Below, in pieces: positions 36,284 through 45,991 of a stretch of DNA of 64,000 nt. Under the pieces are notes generated by a model that was not told the DNA's origin, searched no databases, and was given only the letters and a program-made list of their open reading frames with translations. This DNA comes from Lineus longissimus. Taxonomy: Eukaryota > Nemertea > Pilidiophora > Heteronemertea > Lineidae. The stretch covers positions 5,609,501 through 5,673,500 of the forward strand of contig NC_088325.1 in NCBI RefSeq assembly GCF_910592395.1. The letters are read 5' to 3'. The position numbers and the translations under genes are program-made. Each line of letters opens with the position of its first letter. The first letter of the stretch is position 1.

Positions 36284-37312
36284 ATGGCCAGACTTATACG
36301 GCTTGCGGATGAGTTTGGGCGTCGTCAGATGAGACGTGAGAGGGTTTTCAGGGATAGAACGAATCCACTCGAACGGTACGATGATAGCGAGATCTATGAC
36401 CGATTTCGATTTCGGAGGGAAGACATCTTCGAACTGACGGACATGCTAGGGGATGAAATTAAAAGTCCAACTAACAGAAACCATTCGATTCCGCCAGTTT
36501 TGTGCATTCTTACGGCACTGAGATTCTACGCAACCGGCAATTACCACCTTGTCACAGGAGATTTGTTCGGGATACATCGAACCACTGCATCAAGAATGAT
36601 CAGACGGGTTTCGGACTCTCTGGCACGCAGATTGGACGAGTACGTTCATTTTCCACCCGAGGGAGATGGCGTGAGGCGTATAAAGGCCGCGTTTTTTGAT
36701 ATAGCAGGATTTCCAAACGTATGCGGTGCCATCGATTGCAGTCACATCCCCATTCAAGCACCAAGTCAAAATGAATTTGAATATGTGAACCGGAAAGGGG
36801 TACATTCTATCAATGCTCAGGCAATATGTGACTCGGGAAACATATTTCTGAATGGTGTGATTCGATGGCCTGGCGGTACCCACGATTCCCGCATCTTAAC
36901 CAACAGTGAAATATCCCGCGACTTCGAAACTGGACGGATAAGTGGCTTCCTAATCGGAGACAGTGGGTACCCTCTTCGACAATGGCTGATGACGCCACTG
37001 TATGTGGCAGCAAATCGGAAGGAGAGGAGATACAATACGTCACACAAGCGAACCCGTAGTGTTATCGAGCGCACATTCGGCATATGGAAACGTCGATTCC
37101 ATGGTCTTCATAACAAACTACGAATGACACCAGAGAGATGCTGCGTAGTGATCGCTGCAACTATGGTATTGCACAACATTGCCATGAGGAAGGGACTGCC
37201 AGATTTTGATGATGAAATCCCAGATGAAATGGAAGATATACATGGTGAATACGACGGACAGGAAAACGGACAAGAAATAAGGCGACAGCTCATTGACAAC
37301 GTTTTTGCGTAG
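36284..37312 (+). CDS. PIF/Harbinger transposase (HARBI1-like nuclease)
   Basis: Single uninterrupted frame of 342 aa starting MARLIRLADEF. The DDE nuclease residues are all visible: Asp in CGAIDCSHIPI (about residue 150), Asp in WPGGTHDSRI (about 200) followed by FLIGDSGYPLRQW, and Glu in SVIERTFGIWKRRF (about 265). An N-terminal helix-rich region with HRTTASRMIRRV precedes it. HARBI-type proteins cut and paste Harbinger elements and need a Myb-like partner for nuclear import and DNA binding; the candidate partner is encoded convergently at 37611-39200. Intact motifs and lack of stops suggest recent activity. Confidence 0.93.
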   Translation: MARLIRLADEFGRRQMRRERVFRDRTNPLERYDDSEIYDRFRFRREDIFELTDMLGDEIKSPTNRNHSIPPVLCILTALRFYATGNYHLVTGDLFGIHRTTASRMIRRVSDSLARRLDEYVHFPPEGDGVRRIKAAFFDIAGFPNVCGAIDCSHIPIQAPSQNEFEYVNRKGVHSINAQAICDSGNIFLNGVIRWPGGTHDSRILTNSEISRDFETGRISGFLIGDSGYPLRQWLMTPLYVAANRKERRYNTSHKRTRSVIERTFGIWKRRFHGLHNKLRMTPERCCVVIAATMVLHNIAMRKGLPDFDDEIPDEMEDIHGEYDGQENGQEIRRQLIDNVFA

Positions 37313-37610
37313 GTAACATTTAATTATCATTTTGACAGAAATGCACATAAAATCTGCTTTTGTAATTACATCAGAGCTCTCCCTACAACCTAAGTTGTTA
37401 TGTCCTTTCTGAACTTTCTCTAGCAAGGTGACGTATTTTATGGAAACAAAATCATTATTTATCATCAATGCGTACAAATGGATTAGACCACGCCTTTCAT
37501 ATCAATGATACATTCCGATGACAAGGTTATATTTCATCTGCCACTTTGTTTGTCAAAGTAAGAACACCAATCAGTCCATCATCCTTATAGTTAATGATTA
37601 ATTATAAAGT

Positions 37611-39200
37611 CTATTGACTTAGTTGTTCTATTTCCATTTCTAACTTTCTCTTCTTGAGTACCATTACTTCTTTTTGAAGCATTATGAGTCGCCTCTCCTC
37701 CCTCAGCTTTTCACGCTCTTGCTTAATTTTGTCCATTTCCAGCTTTAGTTTCTTCTCTTCCAGCTGAAGCACCTTGCTGTAAGGTACGGACCTGCGGGCG
37801 GTAGCAGGAGTTGCAGACGCATCCTCTTCCGAGTGATGTGAGGAACTGAATGAGGCTTCTCCATCACCATTGGAGTCGCAGTGTGGGGACTGGTTGCCTT
37901 GGGTGAAGGCGGACTCATCTGCACCATCATCTGATGTAGCTTAAAGTAAAATAAGAAACATTTCCTAAAATATGCAAGTGCTGCTGATAAAAATAACATT
38001 CTAACATGATTAGCACTTATTACTGAACTTTATACTGCTTCTACCCTATTGTATTGAAAGAGTTAATAACATGTTACTGCCGCATGAACATTTTTCAAAA
38101 AATTATTTTTGTCGACTTTTTTCTATGAAAATGTTTCGTCTTGTTTCCAATTTGTAAAATACATATAGGATGATGCCACCAATTTTCTACCACCTCCAAT
38201 TTTCGACCAGGTGGTGTTATTCTTTCCAGTTAATCAAAATATTTTCGATTTCATGAAAGCTCTACCTTCATGTGCATGTCATCTCCACATAAAAATCAAA
38301 TATTTTTAATCAGACATAAGAAAAACGCGCCTTGGTCGAAAATTGGAGGTTGTCAAAAATTGGTTGTACTGACATACCTTCTATTATGTCTGCTGCCGAG
38401 GTCGACGCCGGTGCCTCAGGTCGAGTAGCCGTTGACATCCTCGGTCGTTTGGCAGATACCGACGAATGGATCAAGGCTGTGGTGATCCCGGGTCTTAAGG
38501 TTGATGTCGGTGCACGAGATATAGTAGCCGTTGGCATCCTCGGTCGTTTGGCAGATACCGACGAATGGATCAAGGCTGTGGTGATCCCGGGTCTTAAGGT
38601 CGATGTCGGTGCACGAGATATAGTAGCCGTTTGCATCCTCGGTCCTTGGTTAGATATTGATGGGCGAGTTGTCACCGGTATGGTCATTCTTGACCCATGG
38701 GTTGACAGTGGTAAACGAGATGTTGAGGGTGATGTGATCTTTTTCTGCTGAGCAATAGATGCCGATCTAGGAGGCTCTGACATCGGTTGACTTTGCAGTA
38801 TTGCTGCTTTGGTATGGCGCGTGCGGCTCTCAACGCCCTTTAAGCCTGTGAATGATACAGCATCATCTCCGTAGACATCCAAAATCTTATTCGAAATATC
38901 AGAAATTGGAGGTGCTGGTCCTCCTCCAGTGGGCGGGTTCTTGTTTTTTGTGACCTCTTTTTTGGCATCAGAAAGCATGTCTTTCCATTTTTTCCGGACT
39001 TCGTCTACTTCTCGTTTCGCCCGTGGATTCAGCGCATTCACTTTGTTAGTCATTTCCGTCCAAATTTGATTCTTCCGGGTATTCGTAACTGTATTGGAAT
39101 GTCTGGACGTTAATACCTCGCGGAACTTCGCGAATTCTTCCACAATGCATAGCTTTTCTTCCTGTGAAAAATTCGCGATTCTTTTGCCACGCTCGGCCAT
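37611..39200 (-). CDS. Harbinger Myb/SANT-like DNA-binding partner, two exons
   Basis: Exon 1 39200-38378 and exon 2 37939-37611 join in phase 1 at GTATGT/TTTAAG, giving 383 aa. Residues about 10-85 form a trihelical Myb/SANT-like domain (FSQEEKLCIVEEFAKFREVL, NQIWTEMTNKVNAL, VDEVRKKWKDMLSDAKKEV). The middle is Ser/Thr/Pro-rich and contains two near-identical 33-residue repeats (RAPTSTLRPGITTALIHSS and flanks). Exon 2 encodes an acidic stretch and a C-terminal coiled coil (LQLEEKKLKLEMDKIKQERE, RRLIMLQKEVMVLKKRKLEM). The coiled coil would suit dimerisation or binding to the transposase. Start chosen at MAERGKRIANFSQEE. Confidence 0.88.
38179..38362. repeat. Inverted repeat in the Myb-like gene intron
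   Basis: CCAATTTTCTACCACCTCC followed by AATTTTCGACCA (38179-38210) is matched in reverse complement at 38331-38362. The right arm ends about 14 bases downstream (on the plus strand) from the donor site, so a folded transcript would bring the donor region close to a loop. Confidence 0.55.
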
Positions 39201-39613
39201 CCTTTAACGTCTCCTGAACAAGGCGCATTCAGAATGCCCCCTAATATAAACGCAGATGGACACCATTGCCCATAAGCGGCCCATACACCATTAAACATTA
39301 TTATTGGTCCATATGAAGAGCCACGACAAGGGAAATCTATTGTTAAACCTTGTTCATACCATTATAAAATTCTACCATCCAATTCTGAAAGGCTTAGGTA
39401 ATCGATTAAACGCGCCATTCATAGTTTCGCCAAAGGTGCGCCTCCGTCTTAGCGTTATATCATTACGACCGCTTTTATGCTCTCCTTCTAAATCAGGGCC
39501 GTAACCTTTATGCTCACCGACTAAAAATATTTACACCTGGTCCTACGTCCAGAGTTACGACCGACTTTAGGCCCTGACTTACAACCTCTTTATGCTCGCT
39601 ACCCCTGGAGTTT

Positions 39614-39770
39614 AAGGAATTGATACCGAAGTTGGGGTGTTGATTGTCTCACCAAACCGCGAGGGTAGAGGTAAACTGCAGACCTAAAATGTTGGCCAAC
39701 ATTTTAGCTCTACCCACTGGCAAGCGATTTCGATGAGACAATCAACGCCTACAGTGATGTATCAATTTCT
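39614..39770. repeat. Palindromic MITE abutting the Harbinger element
   Basis: AATTGATACC ... GTTGATTGTCTCA is returned as TGAGACAATCAACGCC ... GTATCAATTTC. About 155 bp, starting six bases beyond the Harbinger terminus. A related fragment is at 7555-7630. Confidence 0.6.
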
Positions 39771-40322
39771 ATTCTGAAAAATCTTTGATTAGGTAACGAA
39801 TAATGTGGTTTCAAATACTTTTTGACTACTTCCATATTTTGCACCAAGCCAAGCGGTTATGGCTGCCCAACCATAACCGCTTTATTTAAAGCGAGGCATC
39901 GTAGGCACATAGTGCATTTACGCTGTACACTGCGGTTCATTCTAAATCCAGATGTTTCAGAATATCGTACAACAATGTACTGCCGATGATTAACATGTCG
40001 CGTACATTGAATGACTTAGTATACATGTATAGGACATGATGACACAACATACCGTCGTAATTCGTACTTCGCCGTTCATAAGGATTGCTTAACCTGCATA
40101 TGGTAACTTCTCAAAGACGTGCGTACGTACTTCCAGACTTCGTCCTTTTCTTCTTTTGCTTTTTCCTTTTCTAGAGAGCGAAACGAATGACCGACGAATT
40201 CGGAATATTTTGCAGTGCTTGTTTGCCATCGTGACGGTCTGGCATGCTCGTAATAAGCAAGCTAATGATGCCATTGCTGATCCGTGCATGCCGTCTGCTG
40301 CGCATGATCGTACATATAACAG

Positions 40323-40621
40323 CCGGGTCTCATTATGACATTTCCAAGACGAGAGGGGAACTCTCGGGACACTTCGATTATACTGACGCAACAACAAATG
40401 GGAAAACTATCGTAGCGGATTTCCACCGACCATTCAAATACTGCAACGTGCCCTCGCTGCTAAGCTGTGCTTTGATGTGTCATAGTTCACGGATCATAGA
40501 TTGTGAGGTTTTCAAGTTCAGGTGGGGCGAATGTCTGATACGTCAACGAAAGGGGTTTGGTCCTGCCCTTTCTCTGCCGAGGCCACACGCATGTGTATTC
40601 CAGGGAAAAATCATTGAGAAC
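40323..40621 (+). CDS. Candidate exon, Cys-rich PAN/Apple-like segment
   Basis: Open frame between an acceptor (ATATAACAG, phase 1) and a strong donor (AAC/GTAAGT, phase 0). It contains KYCNVPSLLSCALMCHSSR, IIDCEVFKFRWGECLIRQ and PHACVFQGKIIEN; the C-x-x-C and C-x-F pattern is like the core of PAN/Apple domains. No signal peptide or partner exon is established: the next candidate exon (41832) enters in phase 1 and does not match. Function unknown; may be extracellular. Confidence 0.35.
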
Positions 40622-41831
40622 GTAAGTTGGAAGTATCGCTTGATTCCTCTCGGAAAATAAACTGATCCTGTTTAGTATTAGGAAATCTGTACTAACATGA
40701 CTAATGCACTAATGCACTAATTTTCTGTATAATGTACTCAATAAATGCTAGCTGAGGCCCATAAAGGGGACTACAGGTAGGAGGTAGAGGGTAAAATTAG
40801 CGGACTTTTCTGCACAGTAAGGGGACTAGGTCGTGTTTTATTTACAAGATTTAGCGATAAATAATGTCCACGCTATTTTGCCGGTTAAGTGACGCCTGTA
40901 TCTTAAACATATGCGTGACAGGTGTGTCTCAACTGGGTCAGTAACGACACAATCCTGCTGCAAGCGTGAGTATAAGGAAAGTACTTTCCTTATACTAGCG
41001 TGAACAGTTTCTGTATATTACAAGATAGGGGAGACCCATATTAGCGATTTCGTGTAACATTAATTGTCTACCAGGCTACTGCCTACATAGATTTCCTTTA
41101 ATACTGGGTGTTTTGGGTGTATAACGAACACATCCACGAGAGTGATGACAGTCCATGTGTTCTTATCATCACACGAAGTTGAATATAGAATTTCGGGCAT
41201 TAGTTATCGAAAGTGAACCAGAAGAATATACTAAGCAGAATATTCACAGTCCAGAAAAAGGTATAGACAAGGCTTTAAGCTTGTTTATATTCATCACTGC
41301 TTCTAAATTATTTGTAAATTGAAACGTAAGAATGCCTACACATTTCCAAAAGCGACGAGAGAGAGAGACAAAAGAAATCAAAATCGCGATTTTTCTTTGT
41401 TGCTTTCCTCAAACCACTTAAGCTTACATGTTTCAAAATAGGTCTTGTCATAAAAAAATCCAAAAATTATATTAGCCAGCAAAGGCATTCATGAAAAGGC
41501 ACCATGATGGTGAGCATATTTTTGTAACACTATTTTGTAAGAGAAGAGAGTTACTAACTGATCGAGGTATTCTTGTTTGCTCAGAATTGACCAATACACT
41601 ATTTAAAGCAGGAAATTATAAAATAAAGATCAAGTAAATGTTATACATGTTAGATAGAGAAGGCGGAGGTGAAAACTGACTTAGGTCTCACTAGCCAGTG
41701 GAGACGAGGTTAAATTTGTTACCCCCCCCCCCCCCTCCCCGCGAAAATAGTTCTTCGCCATCAATGTCGCACTGTTTGGATCTTTTTACACTGAAATTGC
41801 CGCTGCTTTTTTGTGTGTATTTTTCTGCAAG

Positions 41832-42048
41832 GGCTGAGAAACGTTAGGAAAGGATTCAATCTGCCTAAAAGAACGATATCAATAGATCTACCGAGAAAGG
41901 AAAAACTGTTGTCATTCGGTACAACACAGAAGCCATTCGCCGATGTTTGGGTGCTGACAAGCAAGAGAGCAGGGAGACTTAAGAAATATATCGAATACAC
42001 CGTTAGATTCTACAAAGTTTCTTTGACAGAAACGTCAGAAGACCTGAG
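41832..42048 (+). CDS. Candidate exon, unknown basic protein segment
   Basis: Acceptor TTTTTCTGCAAG then a frame containing RKGFNLPKRTISIDLPRKEK and VWVLTSKRAGRLKKYIEY. No family recognised. It runs directly into a MITE insertion at 42051. It may be part of the same transcription unit as 40323-40621 with an intermediate exon, or a chance frame. Confidence 0.25.
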
Positions 42049-42050
42049 TA

Positions 42051-42852
42051 TGGGCGGTTATTACCGCAAATAAAGACAAACCAAAGCAAAGACACTTGTG
42101 TAGCATATCAAGGACACGTAGATTGATACTCCTGGGCGGTTATTACCGCAAATAAAGACAAACCAAAGCAAAGACACTTGTGTAGCATATCAAGGACACG
42201 TAGATTGATACTCCTATGTGTGCCACATCAAAGACATCTGGACCATACACCACATCAAAGATAACGATGCGAAGTCAACAGGCGGCGCCACCGTCTTGGG
42301 ACAAGTAAAAACGATTTCGACAACTATAGGTTTTTGTTGATATAAGCGACTATTTTTATTTTTATAATCATTTTTTTCGCAGTGAAATTTTAATTAATTG
42401 ATTCAACTTCAATAAGTTAAATGAGAAGAAAAATAAATATCTCGACTTGAAAAAAAAAATTTAATTTCAAATTTTTTTTCTTGACTTGAAAAAAAATATC
42501 TTGACTAGAAAAAAATAATTTCGACTTTTTGAAGCAAACGGCTTGCCATAGGAGAGAGGTGGCAAATAACAACAACGTCAACAGGCAGCGTACGGCCGCC
42601 AGCAATCTACAGTGGCGCCGCCTGTTGACTTCGCATCGTTATCTTTGACGTGGTGTATGGTCCAGATGTCTTTGATGTGGCACACATAGGAGTATCAATC
42701 TACGTGTCCTTGATATGCTACACAAGTGTCTTTGCTTTGGTTTGTCTTTATTTGCGGTAATAACCGCCCAGGAGTATCAATCTACGTGTCCTTGATATGC
42801 TACACAAGTGTCTTTGCTTTGGTTTGTCTTTATTTGCGGTAATAACCGCCCA
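42051..42852. mobile_element. TA-flanked MITE with tandemly doubled terminal repeats
   Basis: TA occurs on both sides (42049-42050, 42853-42854). Each arm is about 240 bp and starts TGGGCGGTTATTACCGC; the first 82 bases are repeated in tandem on both arms (42051-42132 and 42133-42214, and the mirror image on the right), followed by a further shared part containing CATCTGGACCATACACCACA and CGATGCGAAGTCAACAGGCG. The centre (about 42291-42611) is AT-rich. Arm sequences are almost identical, so the copy is young. Non-coding. Confidence 0.85.
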
Positions 42853-42867
42853 TACCTGAGGCCGTGT

Positions 42868-43326
42868 ACAAAATTTAGGGGTAAATACTTGAACAAAAGC
42901 AGGCATCATTGGTGGGCGCTCAGAATAGACGCAGCCCGTGTAACTGTAATGAAGCATTGGCTTCTCATTTTGATATTTAGCAGGTGCAAGGATGGCCGTC
43001 GTTATAAAAATTGGAGTACATTGCGCATCATCGATAGGATGACTAGGTCTTTTCGAAAGCCAAAAAGAATACAACTGGGCAAATCAGACAGGAAAGTCAC
43101 AATATTTCGCGTAGTTGTACTCGGAGATAATGTTATAATGCTTGGAAGTACGACCTTAGCAGCATTGGATGTCATCTTTATTCACCAAATGAAGAAGAGC
43201 CAAGAAAAGTACGTATATGATTATTATAAAAAAACCGAGTATCGCCATCGCCTTCATTTTTACATGCACACGCGGAAAAGTGTCCACGGATCATTGATGA
43301 GCCATAGACGGAAAGCTGATGATTAA
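42868..43326 (+). CDS. Unassigned basic open frame right of the MITE
   Basis: About 150 codons without a stop, containing MTRSFRKPKRIQLGKSDRKV and VVVLGDNVIMLGSTTLAALD, ending at TAA after RRKADD. A possible donor (AAAA/GTACGT near 43208) would shorten it. No family recognised and no defined start outside the MITE. Low support. Confidence 0.2.
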   Translation, partial: TKFRGKYLNKSRHHWWALRIDAARVTVMKHWLLILIFSRCKDGRRYKNWSTLRIIDRMTRSFRKPKRIQLGKSDRKVTIFRVVVLGDNVIMLGSTTLAALDVIFIHQMKKSQEKYVYDYYKKTEYRHRLHFYMHTRKSVHGSLMSHRRKADD

Positions 43327-43329
43327 TCC

Positions 43330-44440
43330 CCGTCAATGAAACTTTTGTCTGTGTGCGAGTATCGAATTCGGCAAACAGTACGTTCTGTCTTTTTCTTTTG
43401 CAAAGTTCCTGCGTAGTTCTCCGGGATTGTTCCCCAGGTCTGGCCCGGTCATTCAATTTACACTTTAGTACAATCGTAATTGAGTGAGCTAAATTAGTAT
43501 TCACCCTTAAAGTCACTTTGAGCGTTTGACTCATACCTCATTAACCTCATTCAACATAGGCCTTTGATCCTTATTGCTCTTTGGCCTATTTTTGGAAGCC
43601 CTACTATTTTTCTCCCAATTTTTAGGAATCCGACCTTTCAGGGAAAAGTCGGACAATATCGGACTTTTGTCGGATAAATCGGGAAAAGGAGCCGTTAAGA
43701 AGTCGAAACAAGCCTCCTGCTATTGTTACCTGTAATGTCTCCAAAGAGAAATCGTTATCCCTTACCATTTTTTTTCTCCGTCTTTTTCGTCTTCTTCTCC
43801 TTCGTTTCCTTTTGCTGGAAGAAATCATTCTTCAGATTATATAACTGTACAGCAAGAGAACTTGTGGACTTTTCTCACTGAACAACGCGTCACATCGATC
43901 TACACCTCTCAAAGATAAGGGTATTTGGGCTTTTTAAAACATGTTTAGGGTTTTTCAGCCAACACGCAGATGCAACCCATAGAGGTTTCATGGAGAAATG
44001 AAAGATCTAAAAGGATTTTTAGCCTTCGAGGAATGTTCCTGAAAAACCTCAACGGGTTATGTGTAAACGCCGAAAATCCCTGAACGATTTTTTATAGTTT
44101 TGGAAGGTCTCATTTACATCAAAAAAAATATCTGGGTCGTTTTTCTTCAGGGATAAAAAGGGCGCAGGTTATTCAATGGTAGCATGGAGGAAACCGTTAC
44201 CAAGGCACTGCCAAATAGACAACCAGCGGGACGAGAGGTGTCCAGCGAGAGCTAACTTTTACACGCTGGTAGTTGGAGCAAATGGTGATATTATCACTTT
44301 AGATCACAAAAAGGTAATGATGATTGTACCGTGCCCATCAGGATTTACGCCATTATTGATGGAGAGTCTCCCATACAATTGATTTGTTTTTAGCTATCAA
44401 TGATACGCTTAAAACGATCGAAAGCATTGACAATATCCTT
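43330..44440. repeat. Spacer with a decayed MITE
   Basis: At about 43920-44095 the words TTTAGGGTTTTTCAGCCAAC, CCCATAGAGGTTTC and CCTGAAAAACCTCAACGGG resemble the MITE family at 23362-23593. At 43625-43680 the word TCGGACTTTTGTCGGATAAA matches a segment at 11043. Otherwise nothing coding. Confidence 0.4.
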
Positions 44441-44500
44441 AGATGTCTAGTCAGCATATACCATGGATAGGCATTATAACACTAGAGTATATGGTATATA

Positions 44501-45195
44501 CAGTCCAGCTCATATTAATATCAACACCTACTTCATACGATATTTCGCCAACTAATGGACTAAATTCAATGTGGTTTTTAGCATATTGCCAGAAATTTTG
44601 TTTTCTAATCATACATTATAGCAGGATCGTGATTGCATAAGTTTTTCAGTATGTAATCGGCCATTTAAAAAACCCTTACAAAATTTGTTTTTATTTCGAA
44701 CTTTTTTTGAAGTATTTTTCTTTTGAATGATAAAACACAGAATCTTGGTCTTTAGTTCATTAAAACCAACGAATCAGAACTCTAGATATGGTAATTTTAA
44801 GAGAGCGCACTTAGATCAAAACAGTAAGCGCGAATAGGTGTGTTCTATTGTTGGAATGGCAAACCATTGTGTCGTATACACAGTGCGTCCAATAAAATTG
44901 CATTTATTTTGTTATATCTCCACCATCGCCTGTTCGATTTTGATGAAATAAAAACTAAATACCTTTATTAGAATTGTGTGATCTTTTAAAAAAATTGAAA
45001 TAAAAATTTTTTTGTATATGTTTTTTTATGACCGATTACATAATGAAAAACCTGTGTCATTACATTTGAGTAATAATGGATTATTAGAAAACACAATTTC
45101 TATTAAACAGCTAAAAAACGCATTTATTTTCGTGCATTAGTGTGGAAGATATCGTTTGAAGTAGGTGTTGATATTAATATGAGCTAGACTGTTCA
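44501..45195. repeat. Fold-back element with about 60-bp arms
   Basis: AGCTCATATTAATATCAACA and CCTACTTCATACGATAT at 44506-44545 are returned in reverse complement at 45150-45190 (ATATCGTTTGAAGTAGGTGT, GATATTAATATGAGCT). The roughly 690-bp span is AT-rich with no ORF. Confidence 0.65.
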
Positions 45196-45440
45196 TGAAG
45201 GCGTGATAAAGAGTATACACCAGGGCCTTCTATTGGTTAGAAAGAGGCATGCGCAGGGGGGTCACCAAAGTTATTTTTCTATTTTTCGTGCAGATTTTGC
45301 CCGGCACCGATTTTCAGTCTGACGGAGTGGAAAAAATAAATATATACGTGAAAAGAATATCGTGCGGGATTTTTGCTCCGAGTTGAATTTTAAAAGCACT
45401 CACCAGTCAAAAATAAAAAAACAAAAATACGTGTCGAAAT

Positions 45441-45645
45441 AGATGATGTTTGGACATTTACGCCAATTTTTTTAAAAGAATATCTCATCTTATCATTCCA
45501 ATGGTTTGTTTGTTTTTTTCAGAAATGCTCCCTTGTCTTGTCAGAAATGATGTTTGGACATTTAAGCTCAATCTTTGAGAGAAAATGTCATCTTATCGTT
45601 CCAATCGTTTTGTTTTTTTTTCAGAATCGCGCAGTTGTCTTGTCC
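45441..45645. repeat. Tandem duplication, about 100-bp unit
   Basis: GATGATGTTTGGACATTTA, ATCTTATCATTCCAAT and a TTTTTTTTCAGAA tract occur in the same order at 45443 and 45545, with about 85 percent similarity by eye. Confidence 0.6.
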
Positions 45646-45991
45646 GTGAACATGGTCAAGGGTTTACACGACATCGGCAATTGTTACAACGTTCCGTTAT
45701 CAAATGAAATAAAGTCTATGAATATACTGTAGTTTCATGAAAATAACACCACTTCGGGATATTCAAGGCCCGGCCTCTTCTCCCGAGTCTATTCACCAGA
45801 GGTAACCAATGAGTGACTTCGCTGGCCCTTGCAGTCGGTCGGTAACAATTGACGGCTCAGCCTAGCTGTCACGGTTATGCTAAACCACTTATTACCGCAG
45901 CCCTATTGATTCGAAGTGTTGTGGGCCTACTGGTTGATGAGTGCGCATATGGAATGACGTAAATGGTAAGGTCACTCGCCGACCGTTTATA

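Larger units (their letters stand above)
35874..39608. mobile_element. Complete PIF/Harbinger DNA transposon, about 3.7 kb
   Basis: Terminal inverted repeats begin CCAGGGGTAGCGAGC; the first 21 bases at 35874 and at 39608 (reverse complement) are identical, and similarity then falls off. Subterminal copies of GAGCATAAAG recur on both sides (left about 35884 and 35947; right, reverse complemented, about 39469, 39508 and 39590). Inside are the two genes expected for the superfamily, arranged tail to tail: a DDE nuclease (+) and a Myb/SANT-like protein (-). I do not see a matching 3-bp target duplication (TAT left, AGT right). Confidence 0.85.

Noticed and set aside
38332-38751. Plus-strand frame with repeated LGRLADTDEWIKAV
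   Set aside because: It is antisense to the duplicated linker of the Harbinger Myb-like gene.
35871-39611. 3-bp target duplication of the Harbinger element
   Set aside because: The bases next to the ends (TAT and AGT) do not match, so no duplication is claimed.
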